A stretch of 39,824 nucleotides of DNA, taken from a virus. Position 1 is the first letter of the stretch. Each line of letters begins with the position of its first letter. Position numbers and translations under genes: made by a program. The notes beneath the pieces are model-generated. The model ran no database searches. It saw only the letters and a list, made by a program, of their open reading frames with translations, and was not told the DNA's origin. The stretch covers positions 1 to 39,824 of IMG/VR virus record IMGVR_UViG_3300017917_002679. One strand, written 5' to 3'. This document shows positions 8,827 to 21,700 of this stretch, one piece after another.

Positions 8827-9273
8827 ATGAGCACACAAGAAAAAAAATTATACAAAGACATAGTGGTTAAATCCAAAAAAACCTTCACTGATCCAGTGGG
8901 ACCAAGAGCCTACAGAGGTATCAGCACTGTGAATCCCGATGTGAACAGTTTCAACCTATATGATATTGCACTGATCAAACAGGATCTATTGAATCATTTT
9001 CATATCCGTCAGGGAGAAAAATTGGAAAATCCTCAGTTTGGCACTATTATTTGGGACGCACTGTTCGAACCACTCACAGAGGACATGAAACAAGCCATCA
9101 TACAAAATGTCACTGAAATTGTCAACTATGACCCCAGAGTGCAGGTGAACGCTGTGACTGTGGACACTTACGAAAGCGGCATACAAATAGAATGTGATCT
9201 TACCTATCTTCCCTACAATATTTCTGAAAATTTGCGTTTAAAATTTGATGAAAACAACGGTTTAATCAATTAG
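8827..9273 (+). CDS. 25: gp25-like baseplate wedge protein
   Basis: 148 residues of the gp25/GPW family (T4 gp25: 132). The family core is visible: FNLYDIALIKQDLLNHFHIR, then GEKLENPQFGTIIWDALFEP, then VNYDPRVQVNAVTV and a C-terminal beta segment. gp25 sits at the inner ring of the wedge and helps start sheath assembly. The N-terminus (1-40) is a basic extension. No Shine-Dalgarno sequence precedes the ATG (CGAATAAATATTCAT), and no later in-frame ATG would keep the fold, so 8827 is the best start although its initiation looks unusual. Confidence 0.93.
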   Translation: MSTQEKKLYKDIVVKSKKTFTDPVGPRAYRGISTVNPDVNSFNLYDIALIKQDLLNHFHIRQGEKLENPQFGTIIWDALFEPLTEDMKQAIIQNVTEIVNYDPRVQVNAVTVDTYESGIQIECDLTYLPYNISENLRLKFDENNGLIN

Positions 9274-9299
9274 AATTAACTGAGCATTTAATCAAACCT

Positions 9300-9307
9300 A
9301 ATAAATA
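9300..9307 (+). promoter_or_regulatory. T4-type late promoter (AATAAATA) for genes 6 and downstream
   Basis: AATAAATA, preceded by T, in the 54-base gap after gene 25. Predicted start near 9313, leader about 15 bases. Only a weak GGAA ribosome site (9320-9323) precedes the ATG at 9328. Confidence 0.7.
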
Positions 9308-9327
9308 AGTCTATACAATGGAAACTT

Positions 9328-12300
9328 ATGTCATCCACAGATAGATTAAACAGATTATTGCTGGCAGAGGACTGGAAAAAAGTCTATCAGAGTTTTAGAA
9401 ACGCTGATTTCAAAAGCTACGATTTTGACAATCTACGCAGATCTATGATCAATTATCTGCGACAAAATTATCCTGAAGATTTCAATGATTATTTGGAGAG
9501 CAGTGAATATCTTGCCCTAATTGATTTGATTGCTTTCTTGGGACAAAACATTGCTTTTAGAATTGATTTGAATGCCAGAGAGAATTTTATAGAATTAGCA
9601 GAGAGAAGAGAATCTGTACTGCGTCTTGCTAGACTGCTGAGTTACAACGCCAAAAGAAATCAGTGTGCCAATGGATTGTTAAAAGTGGATGCTATCAGCA
9701 CCACAGAAGAAATTATAGACAGCAACAATATTAATCTTGCCAATCAAACTATCATATGGAATGATCCCAGCAATGAAGATTGGTATGAACAGTTTGTCAA
9801 AGTATTGAACGCAGTGCTGCCTGTCACAGCCAAAGTGGGCAGACCCAATAAGACAGACACAGTGAACGGCATCCCCACAGAGTTGTATCAATTCAATTCC
9901 AATCTGCAAGAAGTGCCAGTATTCACTTTTTCCAAAAACATAGATGGCAGAAACACTGTGTTCGAAATAGTGAGCGTGGACATGAACGATGGAGAATTGT
10001 CAGAATTATCTCCGCTGCCCACCAACAAACTTCAATTTGTCTACAAAGAAGACGGCAGAGGCAATGCCAGCAGCAACACTGGATTCTTTTTTCATTTTAG
10101 ACAAGGCACATTGCAGCAAGGAGATTTCACCGTGGATTTATCAGTGCCCAATCAGGTGGTGGGAGTGGATGCCACCAACATCAATCAGTCAGACGTTTGG
10201 TTGTATCAATTGGACACCAACAGTAATGAAACAGAATTATGGACCAAAGTGAGTGCCACTGAAGGCAACAATGTGATCTACAATAGCACTGCTAAATCTA
10301 TTAGAAATATCTACAGTGTGATCACCAGAACCGAAGACAGAATCAATTTGCAATTTGCTGATGGAACATTTGGTAATTTACCCAAAGGTGCTTTTAGAAT
10401 TTATTACAGAACCAGCGACAATAGACAATTTAAAATTGTGCCTGCTGACATGACCAACATTCAGATTGCCATTCCGTACGTGAGTGCTAGCGGCAAAGAT
10501 GAAACATTGACTATTAGTTTAGGATTACAGTATACCATAGACAATGCCACCAATTCTGAATCAAATGATTCTATCAAAACCAATGCGCCTTCCACTTATT
10601 ACACACAGAACAGAATGATCACAGGAGAAGATTACAATGTGGCTCCGCTGGCTGTGAATCAAGAGATTATTAAAATTAAATCAGTCAATAGAATCAGCAG
10701 TGGAATATCTAGATATTTTGATCTGTTGGATGCCACAGGCAAATACAGCAGCACAAATCTTTACGGTAACGATGGTATAATTTACAAAGAAACCATCAAC
10801 AACGGTATCACTTTCAGTTATGTGAGTAGAACTGATATTGAAGGCATTATCAACAATTCAATTGAACCATTGTTGAGTGATAAAAAATTATTTAATTTTT
10901 ATTTGGATAATTTTGCTGAGATAATCATCACAGATATTGTGGCTTCTTGGAATCAGTCCACAGCCAACAGCAATATTTCTACAGGTTATCTCACAGACGA
11001 TGACGCAAACAAATTAGAAGTGGGATCTTTCACAGAAAGTGTGTTAAAATATTTAGAAATTGGAGCACAGTGTAAATTTGTTGCTCCAACCGGAAAATAT
11101 TTCACAGCGGATGGTGAATTAGCCACAGGCACTCCTTCAGAATTGGGAGACAGCACTGTGCGATGGACCACTGTGGTGAATGTGATCGACAATGGCACAC
11201 TGATACAAAATGATGATTCAGGACCTATCATATTCAATGATATCATACCCACAGATGCCATATTGACACAGATTGTGCCTAAATTTACAAAATTTTTATC
11301 ATCAGATACCAAATTGGAAATGTTGGATCAAATATTTGCCAACAGTACATTTGGATTGAGATATGATGTGAGCACTAGAGATTGGGCTGTGATTGATGAG
11401 AACAATCTAAATGTGTACAGTGATTTCAGCATGGGTAAAACAGGTGATATCAGCAATCAACAATTGGATGCCAGCTGGCTATTGCTGTTTACCACTGACA
11501 CAGAATTGTACACTGTGACCTACAGAGGTGTAAGATATGTGTTTGAAAGTGACAAAGAAATAAGATTCTATTACGACAGCAGCGATAAAAATTACAACAC
11601 CAACACTGGTAAAATAATCAAAGACAAAATCACAGTGTTAAACATTAATTCTGCTCCGGGAGTATTGACACCATTGCTGGATAATATTGCATGGCAAGTG
11701 GTGGCAGAATACAGAGATGCTCAAGGCTATGTGGACAGTAAAAAAATAGAAATCACATATTTTGATTCAGATGATGATGGATTGATGGATAATCCTGAAT
11801 CTTTTGAAAATTTAGTTGAATTAAACAATTACATATATCAAAAAAAGATTATCACCAACGGAGTAGAAGATTTTAATTACGTGGATGCCAGCAGCGAAAA
11901 TATAGTGGAAATCAACAGTGAAAATCAAATTGGATCTTACAGTTCATACGATTCTGACACTGTGTTTTACAACACCAGCACAGACGTGTTTAAATTGTTG
12001 GATGTGTCTCAAGGCACTTTGAGTGTGGTGGGAGATTACAAAGCATTTATTGGTCGTGACGGATTAAAATTTCAATATGTACACAGCACTGACAATTCTA
12101 ATAGAATAGATCCCAGCTCCAGCAACATAATTGATTTATTCTTATTGACCAGATCTTATGATACTGAATTTAGATCTTGGTTGGATGGTGACGTTGAAGA
12201 TAAACCGTTGCCCATGAGTTCTGATGCCATGTATCAAAACTTTGGCAAAGATATCAATTTGATCAAATCCATCAGTGATGAAGTGATCTATCATCCAGTC

Positions 12301-12744
12301 AAATACAAAATATTATTTGGCGACAAAGCAGATGCTAAATTTCAAGCTGTATTCAAGGTGGTAAAAAATTCCAATGAAGTTGTGAGTGACGATGATGTTA
12401 AAGTGAGAGTGATTCAAGCAGTGAATGAATATTTTGATCTAGAAAATTGGGATTTTGGAGATACTTTTTATTTTTCTGAACTCAGCACTTATGTGATGAC
12501 ACAATTGGCTCCAGACATAGTGACATTTGTGATAGTGCCAGATCAAACATCACAATCATTCGGCAGTCTGTTTGAAATCAAATCTGAAAGTGATGAAATT
12601 TTTATTAGTGGTGCCACAGTGGATGATGTTGAAATAATCGATGCCATCACTGCTTCAAAATTAAAATCTACAGGATCAGTGGTCACTTCCACACCAAACA
12701 CTAATGTAGGTATTAACAGTGCTTCTTCCAACGGGAGTATCTAA
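9328..12744 (+). CDS. 6: gp6-like baseplate wedge protein (enlarged)
   Basis: 1138 residues against 660 in T4. Residues 13-112 are the clear gp6 N-terminus (LAEDWKKVYQSFRNADFKSY, ... SEYLALIDLIAFLGQNIAFR, ... ENFIELAERRESVLRLARLL). A baseplate J-like part follows (about 420-540, with YNVAPLAVNQEIIKIKSVNR). The C-terminus (about 990-1110) has WDFGDTFYFSELSTYVMTQL and DEIFISGATVDDVEI, matching marine gp6 proteins as I remember them. Between them sits a large beta-rich insertion with an acidic DSDDDGLMDNP loop (about residue 812) of the calcium-binding DxDxDG type. Two gp6 chains hold each wedge together in T4. The gene ends in a TAATG with the giant gene. Confidence 0.9.
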   Translation: MSSTDRLNRLLLAEDWKKVYQSFRNADFKSYDFDNLRRSMINYLRQNYPEDFNDYLESSEYLALIDLIAFLGQNIAFRIDLNARENFIELAERRESVLRLARLLSYNAKRNQCANGLLKVDAISTTEEIIDSNNINLANQTIIWNDPSNEDWYEQFVKVLNAVLPVTAKVGRPNKTDTVNGIPTELYQFNSNLQEVPVFTFSKNIDGRNTVFEIVSVDMNDGELSELSPLPTNKLQFVYKEDGRGNASSNTGFFFHFRQGTLQQGDFTVDLSVPNQVVGVDATNINQSDVWLYQLDTNSNETELWTKVSATEGNNVIYNSTAKSIRNIYSVITRTEDRINLQFADGTFGNLPKGAFRIYYRTSDNRQFKIVPADMTNIQIAIPYVSASGKDETLTISLGLQYTIDNATNSESNDSIKTNAPSTYYTQNRMITGEDYNVAPLAVNQEIIKIKSVNRISSGISRYFDLLDATGKYSSTNLYGNDGIIYKETINNGITFSYVSRTDIEGIINNSIEPLLSDKKLFNFYLDNFAEIIITDIVASWNQSTANSNISTGYLTDDDANKLEVGSFTESVLKYLEIGAQCKFVAPTGKYFTADGELATGTPSELGDSTVRWTTVVNVIDNGTLIQNDDSGPIIFNDIIPTDAILTQIVPKFTKFLSSDTKLEMLDQIFANSTFGLRYDVSTRDWAVIDENNLNVYSDFSMGKTGDISNQQLDASWLLLFTTDTELYTVTYRGVRYVFESDKEIRFYYDSSDKNYNTNTGKIIKDKITVLNINSAPGVLTPLLDNIAWQVVAEYRDAQGYVDSKKIEITYFDSDDDGLMDNPESFENLVELNNYIYQKKIITNGVEDFNYVDASSENIVEINSENQIGSYSSYDSDTVFYNTSTDVFKLLDVSQGTLSVVGDYKAFIGRDGLKFQYVHSTDNSNRIDPSSSNIIDLFLLTRSYDTEFRSWLDGDVEDKPLPMSSDAMYQNFGKDINLIKSISDEVIYHPVKYKILFGDKADAKFQAVFKVVKNSNEVVSDDDVKVRVIQAVNEYFDLENWDFGDTFYFSELSTYVMTQLAPDIVTFVIVPDQTSQSFGSLFEIKSESDEIFISGATVDDVEIIDAITASKLKSTGSVVTSTPNTNVGINSASSNGSI

Positions 12745-15700
12745 TGGCTTACGATAATAATCAAGAAGATTTTCCATTACCAGCAGGGAAACAAAACGAA
12801 ACTGAAAGAAAAACTTCTAATTTATTGCCAAGATATTTTAGAACACCCACCAACTCAAAATTTTTATACAGCACACTGGATCAATTACTGAATCCAGGCA
12901 CAGTGGAAAAAATCAGTGCTTTCTATGGTAGGAAAACAGCCAAAGCATTCACAGCCACAGACAATTACATCAATGAAGTGACCAGTGACAGACAAAATTA
13001 TCAATTGGAACCTGTGGTGGTTAGAAAAGACAATCTCAACAATATTGTGTTTTACAAAGACTATGTGGATTACATCAATCAAATTAAAAGTTTGGGTGGC
13101 AATGTGGACAATCACAGTGCTCTAAATGCTCAAGAATATTACAGTTGGAATCCTAATATTGATTGGGACAAGTTTGTAAATTTTAGAGAATACTACTGGT
13201 TAACCTATGGCCCTGAAGTAATCACTATCACTGGACCACAACAGCAAGTACAAAGCACTTACACAGTGCGATTGGCTGATAACTTGGACAATTATGCTTA
13301 TGTGTTGTCACCAGATGGACTCACTCAAAACTCCACCATTAAATTGTACAAAGGAGTCACTTATAAATTTGAAATTAACACTCCTGGCATGCCGTTCTCC
13401 ATCAGAACTGCTAGAGTATTATCAGATGACTATTTGTTCAATGAAGGAGTGGATCAGCAGAATGTAGAGCAAGGCACAATCACATTCACAGTGGGTATCA
13501 ATACACCTGACACTTTATATTATGTTTCTTCAAATGATATCAATGCTTATGGGTTGATACAAATAGCTTTACTGGAAGAAAACAGTCAAATAGATGTGGA
13601 AAAAGACATCATTGGCAAAAAGAATTTCACACTGAACAACGGAATTGCACTTTCCAATGGAATGAAAATTAATTTCAAAGGTAACGTAATTCCAGAAAAA
13701 TACGCTCAAAATGAATGGTATGTGGAAGGTGTGGGAGAATCAATAACATTAATCAATGAACAAGATTTTAGATTACCTAATGATATTGCTGATGAAACTT
13801 TAGAAGCTTTTGATGAAGAAGGATTTGATAAAAACACCTATGACATAGAAGATGTCACAGCTGATGTTAAAGATTATATTGTGATCAAAAAAAGTTCATT
13901 GGACAAAAACCCATGGACCAGAGCCAACAAATGGGTACACAAATCAGTGTTGCAAGCTGTGGCAGATTACAACAATGTCACATTGGAAGTGGATGAAAAT
14001 TTAAGAGCCAAAAGACCCATTATTGAATTTGATGCTGGATTAAAATTATTTAAATTCGGAACCGTGGCCAAACCTTATGTGGATGTGGTAGACACATTTA
14101 CCAAAGATGTATTCAGCGACATAGAAGGCGCCACAGGCTACAATGTGGATGGTGTGGATCTAGTGGATGGCATGAGAATATTAGTGACTGCTGACACAGA
14201 CATATTGGTAAAAAATAGAATATTCACAGTTAAAATTATTAATTTTGGTGGTGACGGAGATCCCACCAACAAACAAATTTCTTTGATAGAGCCAGCAGAT
14301 TCACTTCCATTACTGAATGAAGTGGTATTGGTTGCCAGCGGTGCCGTAAATCAAGGCAAAATGTTTTATTACAACGGTGATTCTTGGAAAGAAGCACAAG
14401 CTAAAACTTCAGCAAATCAAACTCCATTGTTTGACGTGTTTGACGATGAAGGTGATAGTTTTTCAGATTCTGTAAAATACCTCAGCACAAATTTTTTAGG
14501 CAATAAAATTTTTAGTTACCGTATAGGATCTGGCACTGCTGATTCAGAATTAGGATTTCCTTTGTCTTATAGAAATGTAAACAATGTGGGAGACATAGTA
14601 TTTGATTTCAATTTACTTTCAGAGTCTTTCAGTTATCAATCAGAAGACAGCGTTGTGAATCAATCCACTGACGTGGGTTTTCTTAAACAATACACTGATA
14701 GAACTACCTACAAAAATGTTCATGGTTGGACCAAAGCTAAAAATTTCAGCAAACAAATGGTTGTTAGACAATACCTTGGCACAGAACAAACCAATGATTT
14801 TGCTGTGGATGTGTATGATCGCAGTGGTTCACTGAGTGATTTAATTTTAAAAGTTTATGTGAACAACAAATTGTTGAATTCTCAAGAATATGAAACAGTC
14901 AGCATCAATAATATTTTATATGTGAGACTTGATACAGATCTCAACAGTGATCAGAGCATAATACTAAAAACACACAGCAGTGCGATAAAAAACGCAAATG
15001 GCTATTATGAAATACCCATTAATTTAGAAAGCAATCCATTGAATGATAATCTTAATGATTTCACTTTTGGAGAAGTGGTAAATCATGTGGACAGCATCAT
15101 TGAACAATTGGAAACTTTCCAAGGAGCCAATCCTGGATCCAACAATCTAAGAGATTTAGGTAATTTAACTGCTTATGGAACAAAATTTGTTCAGCACAGT
15201 GCTCCAATCAACTTATCTCTGTATCATGTGACTGAAAAACAAGTGAATGTGATCAAATCTGTGGCTTTTGCTCAAAAAGAATACGACAAATTCAAAAAAA
15301 CTTTTTTACAAGTGGCTGAAAAATCAGGATTTGATGGCACAGTGCGTGAACATGTGGATGAAATAATGAAGATCATCAACAAAGACAAAAACAGTAATAT
15401 GCCTTTTTATTTCAGCGACATGGTGCCATATGGAGCTGCTAAAAAATTAACATTCACTGTGTTTGATGACAGCAACATTTATTTTGCTCTTACTCAATCA
15501 TTCAGTATGACTCAATTGAGTACCAAAGCAGTACAGGTGTATCTAAACGGTGAGCAATTGGATTATCAAACAGATTATGAATTCAACACAGATAATTTCT
15601 GTGTGATTAAAACAGGGTTGGCTGTGAATGATCTGGTTGAAATATATGAATATGAGAGTACCAACGGCAATTATGTACCGCCCACACCTACCAAATTAGG

Positions 15701-18700
15701 CTTGTATCCAAAATATAAACCTGAAATTTACACAGATGACACACTGTTAGATCCAGTGGATGTGATCCAAGGTCATGACGGCAGTATCATGGTGGCATAT
15801 GGCGATTATAGAGATGATTTATTATTGGAGTTAGAAAAAAGAATTTACAATAATATAAAAATAGAACACAATAAACACATAAGAAATATTTTTGATTTTG
15901 TTCCTGGAGAAAACAGAAACACAGGATATCAAATGATCAATATTGATCAATCCATGTCTGCTGATTTTATCAAATGGAACAGCATGGCTGGTACTTTGGA
16001 TTACACAGATAATTTTTTCTATGATCGCACAAATAATTTCACATACAATCATTCACACATGCTGTCATTTGCTGGCACGCCACTGCCGGGATTCTGGAGA
16101 GCCATATACAAACAAGCCTACGATACAGATAGACCACACACGCATCCTTGGGAAATGTTGGGATTCAGTGAGCAGCCCACTTGGTGGAATACAGTGTATG
16201 GGCCAGCACCTTACACCAAAGACAATTTGATATTGTGGGAAGATCTACAAGCAGGTGTAATCAGAGAACCAGGCAAAAAAGTTGTTTACAATTCAAGATT
16301 TGTGAGACCAGATCTGTTAAAACATCTGCCAGTGGACGAAGATGGAAATTTATTAAGTCCTATCAACAGTAACTATGCTAAAAATTTAATATTGACTCTG
16401 TCTGACGATAATTTTAAATATGGTGATCAAGCACCTGTGGAAACTGCTTGGAGACGCAGTTCCAATTATCCTTTTGCTCTATTAAAATCCATGTTGTTAA
16501 ATCGACCAGCTCATACCATGGGTGTAAATTTTGACGCCAGCAGAATTGAAAAAAACATAACAGATGAAATTGTTTACACTTCCACTAAAAAAAGAATCAC
16601 TCTCAAAGATTTGGTATTCCCCAACAGCAGAACAGATGAAAATTATGTGTTAACTTCTGGATTGATCAACTACATTTCCAACTACATCAAAACAGATGTG
16701 TTGAACAATTACTCTGATTATCAAAACACACTGACAGGTTTGACTCAACAATTGGGATTCAAAGTGAAAGGATTCACTGAAAAAGAAAAATTTAAATTGT
16801 TGTTGGACAGTAGATCACCATTGAACAAAAGCAATGTATTTGTGCCAGAAGAAAACTATGATATTCATCTTAACACCAGTTCACCCATTGACATTTTGGT
16901 ATACAGTGGTTTGATTGTGGAAAAATTACCTTCGGGATTTTCAATCAAAGGATACGATTTAACATCACCACAATTTAGATATTTTGCTCCCATAAAAAAA
17001 CAGACTGATCCTGTCAAAAGAGTGGGTGGAGTGAGCAAATCTTATGTGAATTGGATTTCCAACAAAGTTTACAGTGCTGGTCAAATTATTCAGTATCAGA
17101 ATCAATATTATCAAACTGAAAAAGATCATCTCAGTGGCAGCAAATTTGATCCTTCTAAATTTGTAAAATTGGTTTCGTTGCCTATCGAAGGCGGCGTAAC
17201 TGCTGTGTTCAGTAAAACTTTTGAAAAAGAAGTCAGTGTGATGAATTATGGCACAGTGTTGGCCACACAACAGGATGTGGTGGATTTTATTTTGGGTTAC
17301 GCAAAATATTTGGAATCCAAAGGATTTGTGTTTGATAATTTCAATCAGGATATCAACACAGTGGAAAATTGGAGTTTGAGTGCTCAAGAATTTATGTTTT
17401 GGACCACACAAAACTGGAAAGCTGGTGCAGTGTTGAGTTTGAGTCCAGCAGCTAATAAACTTAAACTTGAAACAGCATACTCCATAGCTGACAATGTGTT
17501 TGATAATTTTTATGACTATGCTGTGCTCAAAGCTGATGGCACCAAGATAGCCAAAGAAAAATTAAGTGTGGTGCGTCAAAGCAACGATTTTACTCTCAGT
17601 GTGAAAAACACCAGCGATGGCATATATTTTGTTAAGATACCTTTGGTACAAAAAGAACATGTGATTTTGATTGATAATGTGACAGTTTTCAATGATGTGA
17701 TCTATGATCTGGCTCCAGGATACAGACAGGATAGAATCAAAGCCATAGGATATGTGGTGGGCAATTGGGATGGATCTCTCAATGTGCCAGGATTTGTGTA
17801 TGATGAAGTAAAAATAAAAGAATGGCAACCTTTCACAGACTACAACATGAGCGATGTGGTCAAATACAAACAATTCTATTACAGTGCCAATGCTCATGTC
17901 ACAGGCAACAGCACATTTGTGTTTGACGAATGGACCAAACTTTCAGAAAAACCCATTTCATCTTTGAGACCTAACTTTGAATACAAAACCAATCAATTTG
18001 GTGATTTTTATGATCTGGACACAGATAATTTTGATGTGGAGCAACAAAAATTAGCTCAGCATTTGATAGGTTATCAAAAAAGAGAATATCTACAAAACAT
18101 TATCAATGATGATGTAGCACAATACAAATTCTATCAAGGATTTTTACAGGACAAAGGTACCAAAAATGCTTTGGAAAAATTATTTAATTCATTAGCCAGT
18201 GCCAACAAAGACAGTATTGAATTCTATGAAGAATGGGCCATTAGAACAGGTCAATACGGTGCTGCCAAAGGATTTGATGAAGTAGAATATGTGTTGGATG
18301 AAAAACAATTCAAATTGAATCCACAACCTATTTCATTAACTGATGAATCTAATCCAACAGATCCAGATTTTGTTTACAGAATCAAGTCAGACGAAACATA
18401 TTTAAAATCAGAAAATTATGATCACAGTCCTTTTCCAGTCAAAACCAGTCACAAAAATTATATCAAGACCGCAGGTTTTGTGGATCCATCAGATGTGAAT
18501 TATGTTTTAAAATACTATGATGACATACTTTCAATATCAACTGATCAGCTGAAATTTAATCAGTATGTTTGGATTGGATTCTACAAACAAAGTTGGCAAG
18601 TTTATAAACACATCAAAACAGATTATAAAGTTTTATCAGTGTCTGAATCCAACAATTTGGTCACTGTGGTCACAAATTTATATTCTGATGTGGCAGTGAA

Positions 18701-21700
18701 TGATATTATATCAGTGACTATTCCACAACAAAACTCCAAACAACTGTTCAAAGTCAAAAGTGTTGCTTTGGATCAAATAATTTGTTACAAAAATGGCACA
18801 ACAGTTGCCACCACAGATGATGGATCATCTTTTGGATATTTAGGAAAATTTGTCAGCAATAAACTTGCCAACTTGGAATCCGTCAACAACAAAGCCAAAG
18901 AATTCAACGGATTTGAATCCAATGAGTTGTTCTGGATAGAAAATGACAACACTGACAATTGGGTCACATTAAAAAATAACACAGTTTGGAAAAATCATCA
19001 ACAGATCGCAAATTACAGCACAGATTCAATGGGCACTTATGGCACAGCCATGTCAGTGGATAGTAGCAACAATACCATGATAGTGTCAGATTTGAATCTA
19101 GGATTGCGTGTCTACAAAAGAGGATCAGATGTGGGTCAATTCACTCTGAGACAAGTGATTGATGTGCCACAAAATATTTGGACTGGCACTGCTGATTTTG
19201 GTGCAAGTTTAGACATCAGTGCTGATGGCAAATATGTTGTGGTAGGAGCTCCCAAGGCTTCCAATGTGAGAAGCTATTACAAAGGCAATTATTCAACAAC
19301 CGCTGCTTATGACGTGGGAGACATTGTCAAACACGACGAGCAACTGTGGAAAGTGATGAATCCCATATTGGGTCAAGATCCTTCTGTGGATTTTACCACA
19401 TTTGATGCTGTGAGTTTTTGGAATCAAAATGAATTTGATGCAGGATTGAATGCTTATCCTCAAATAACTCAAATGATCACAGGTAATTTTACCATAGTGG
19501 GAGTGAGCACTGATCATATTTTAATTAGAGCCGGAACAGAACAATACAGAGGCAGTTCAGTAGGCGATACTTTAGTATTATATTGGAACAATTTGACCAC
19601 TGAATATCCTACAGGCAACACACCATTCAATGGTACAGCCATAAACGTTGATAAGAATTTTATTGATGGTACTCATACCATACAAGAAAAAATAGATGAA
19701 ATTATCAATATAGATTTAATCTTAACCACTCCTAGTATTGGAGATATATTAAGTACCGAAGATGCAGATGGTGAAGTGAGATACATTTTTACTCAAGGCA
19801 CTCAAGCTATCATTTATTTGGGAAATGTTAGTGGACAATTTGCAGATTCAGATCAAGTTAAATTAGGTTTAACTCCTGTGGGAGATTACACCAGAGTGAT
19901 TGCAGAAGATTATGACAGTGTGGCTGGATGGTGGATGATCAATGTGCCATCACCAGGCACTGTGTCAGCTCAAGAAGACACAAAAAAATCATTGGTAATT
20001 AGAGATATTATCAAAGCAGGTGATTTTAGAACTGCATTTTTATATTTTAATAGTTTGGATACTCAAACGTCACAAACTTTATCAGTGCCTACAATTTCAA
20101 CACCAGCATCTCAAATCAGCATTTTGAGTTATTACACTTCTTTCAGTATTCTTGATGATATTACCAGTTCACAGATTCCTCCAGGAGTGCCCACAAACAT
20201 ACAAGATTCAAGATATCTAATCAGAGCTCCCAAATCTTTGAGTGACATCAAAACAGCAGGTGACACAGTGGGAGTATGGTTGAACACAATCAAAACCGGA
20301 GCTCCATTGAGTGTGTATGAGCCTACGTCTTTGGATTTAACGTTCAATGATATAAATGGTGATCAAAAAACAATAGATGATATTTGGGATGGATTCATAC
20401 AAGTCAATGCAGTGCCAGATGGTTTAGGAAAATTTTACATACCCACAGTGGGAGATATTGTGCAGGACGCTGTTACTCTTAACACAGCAGAAGTGGCCTA
20501 TGTTAAAGTGATTGCTTTTAACCTTCTTCAAATGTATGTGAAAAACAAAACAGGTGCATTCAGTTTGGGTTCTGATTTTGGAATACCTGCCAATTTGATT
20601 TTAATAGGAACTCCCAATAGAACTGTGGGAACTATCAAAAGAAGTGAATTGGGTGACACAGTGGTGGGCAAATTGTTTGTGTTTGACACAGGTGCTGTGC
20701 TTCAACCCACAACCAACAATGCTTATCATTATGTGAATGATTTGGAATATTATTTGTATGATGAAATTACACAAGATGGAGTGAGCCGAGCAGCCAGTGT
20801 ACCATCCAGAAATAACAGAGATTACGAACAAGTGTTTAATATTCCAGCTGGTCTTGGATACACTTCAACATTGACCAATCAAGGACTTTTCTTAGTGTAT
20901 GAAAGATTGACCAACGGCAATTACACTTTAACAAATTCTTACATAGTACCTGACATGACTAATGATACTAAATTGGGCACAAAAATTATTTTGAGACAAT
21001 ACAATGCTGTGACCACTCTGTATGTCAGCACTGCAACCACGCCTACAGACACAGGTAAAATTTATTTTATTAAAAAATCCAGCACACAAAATTGGAATTT
21101 GAGTGTGGATCCCAATTACACAGGATTATTTGATTCAGGATCAGTCTATCGCACCGATGATTTGGTGGCTTACAATGATTTAATTTATAAAAGTTTGACC
21201 AATCAAGGACCTTCAGCATTTGTATCAACACTATGGCAGCAACAACCAGATGGCATTGACTATTTGGGTTATGTGCCTCATGATCCCAATGATGATTCCA
21301 CTCCCACATTGGAAGGGGATTCCACAGTTAATATCAATCAACTGCAAAATTTTGGATCCACATTTGATGTGAATGATTCGGGTTCAGTGTTGGCAGTGTC
21401 TGTGATAGATTTTATTGACAGCAGCTCACCCACAGAAAACAAAGTGGTGGTGTATAGATCAGTCAACGGTAGATATCAATATTCACAAACATTAACTGCT
21501 CCTGACAGTGCAGAAGACAACACAGATTTTGCTAATGCTGTGGCAGTGAGCAGTGATGGCATGTTTATAGCAGTGGGCAGCCCACAAGCAGATCAGACAA
21601 TCACTGATGGTGGAGCGGTGTATGTGTTTAAACAAATCAATGGAGTATACTTTAATACTCAAACACTTACCAGTCCACAACCACAAACCACTGAAAAATT

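Noticed and set aside
16965-17411. 148-residue open frame on the minus strand inside the giant gene
   Set aside because: Antisense to a continuous structural gene with clear protein-level modules; its composition is typical of a shadow frame.
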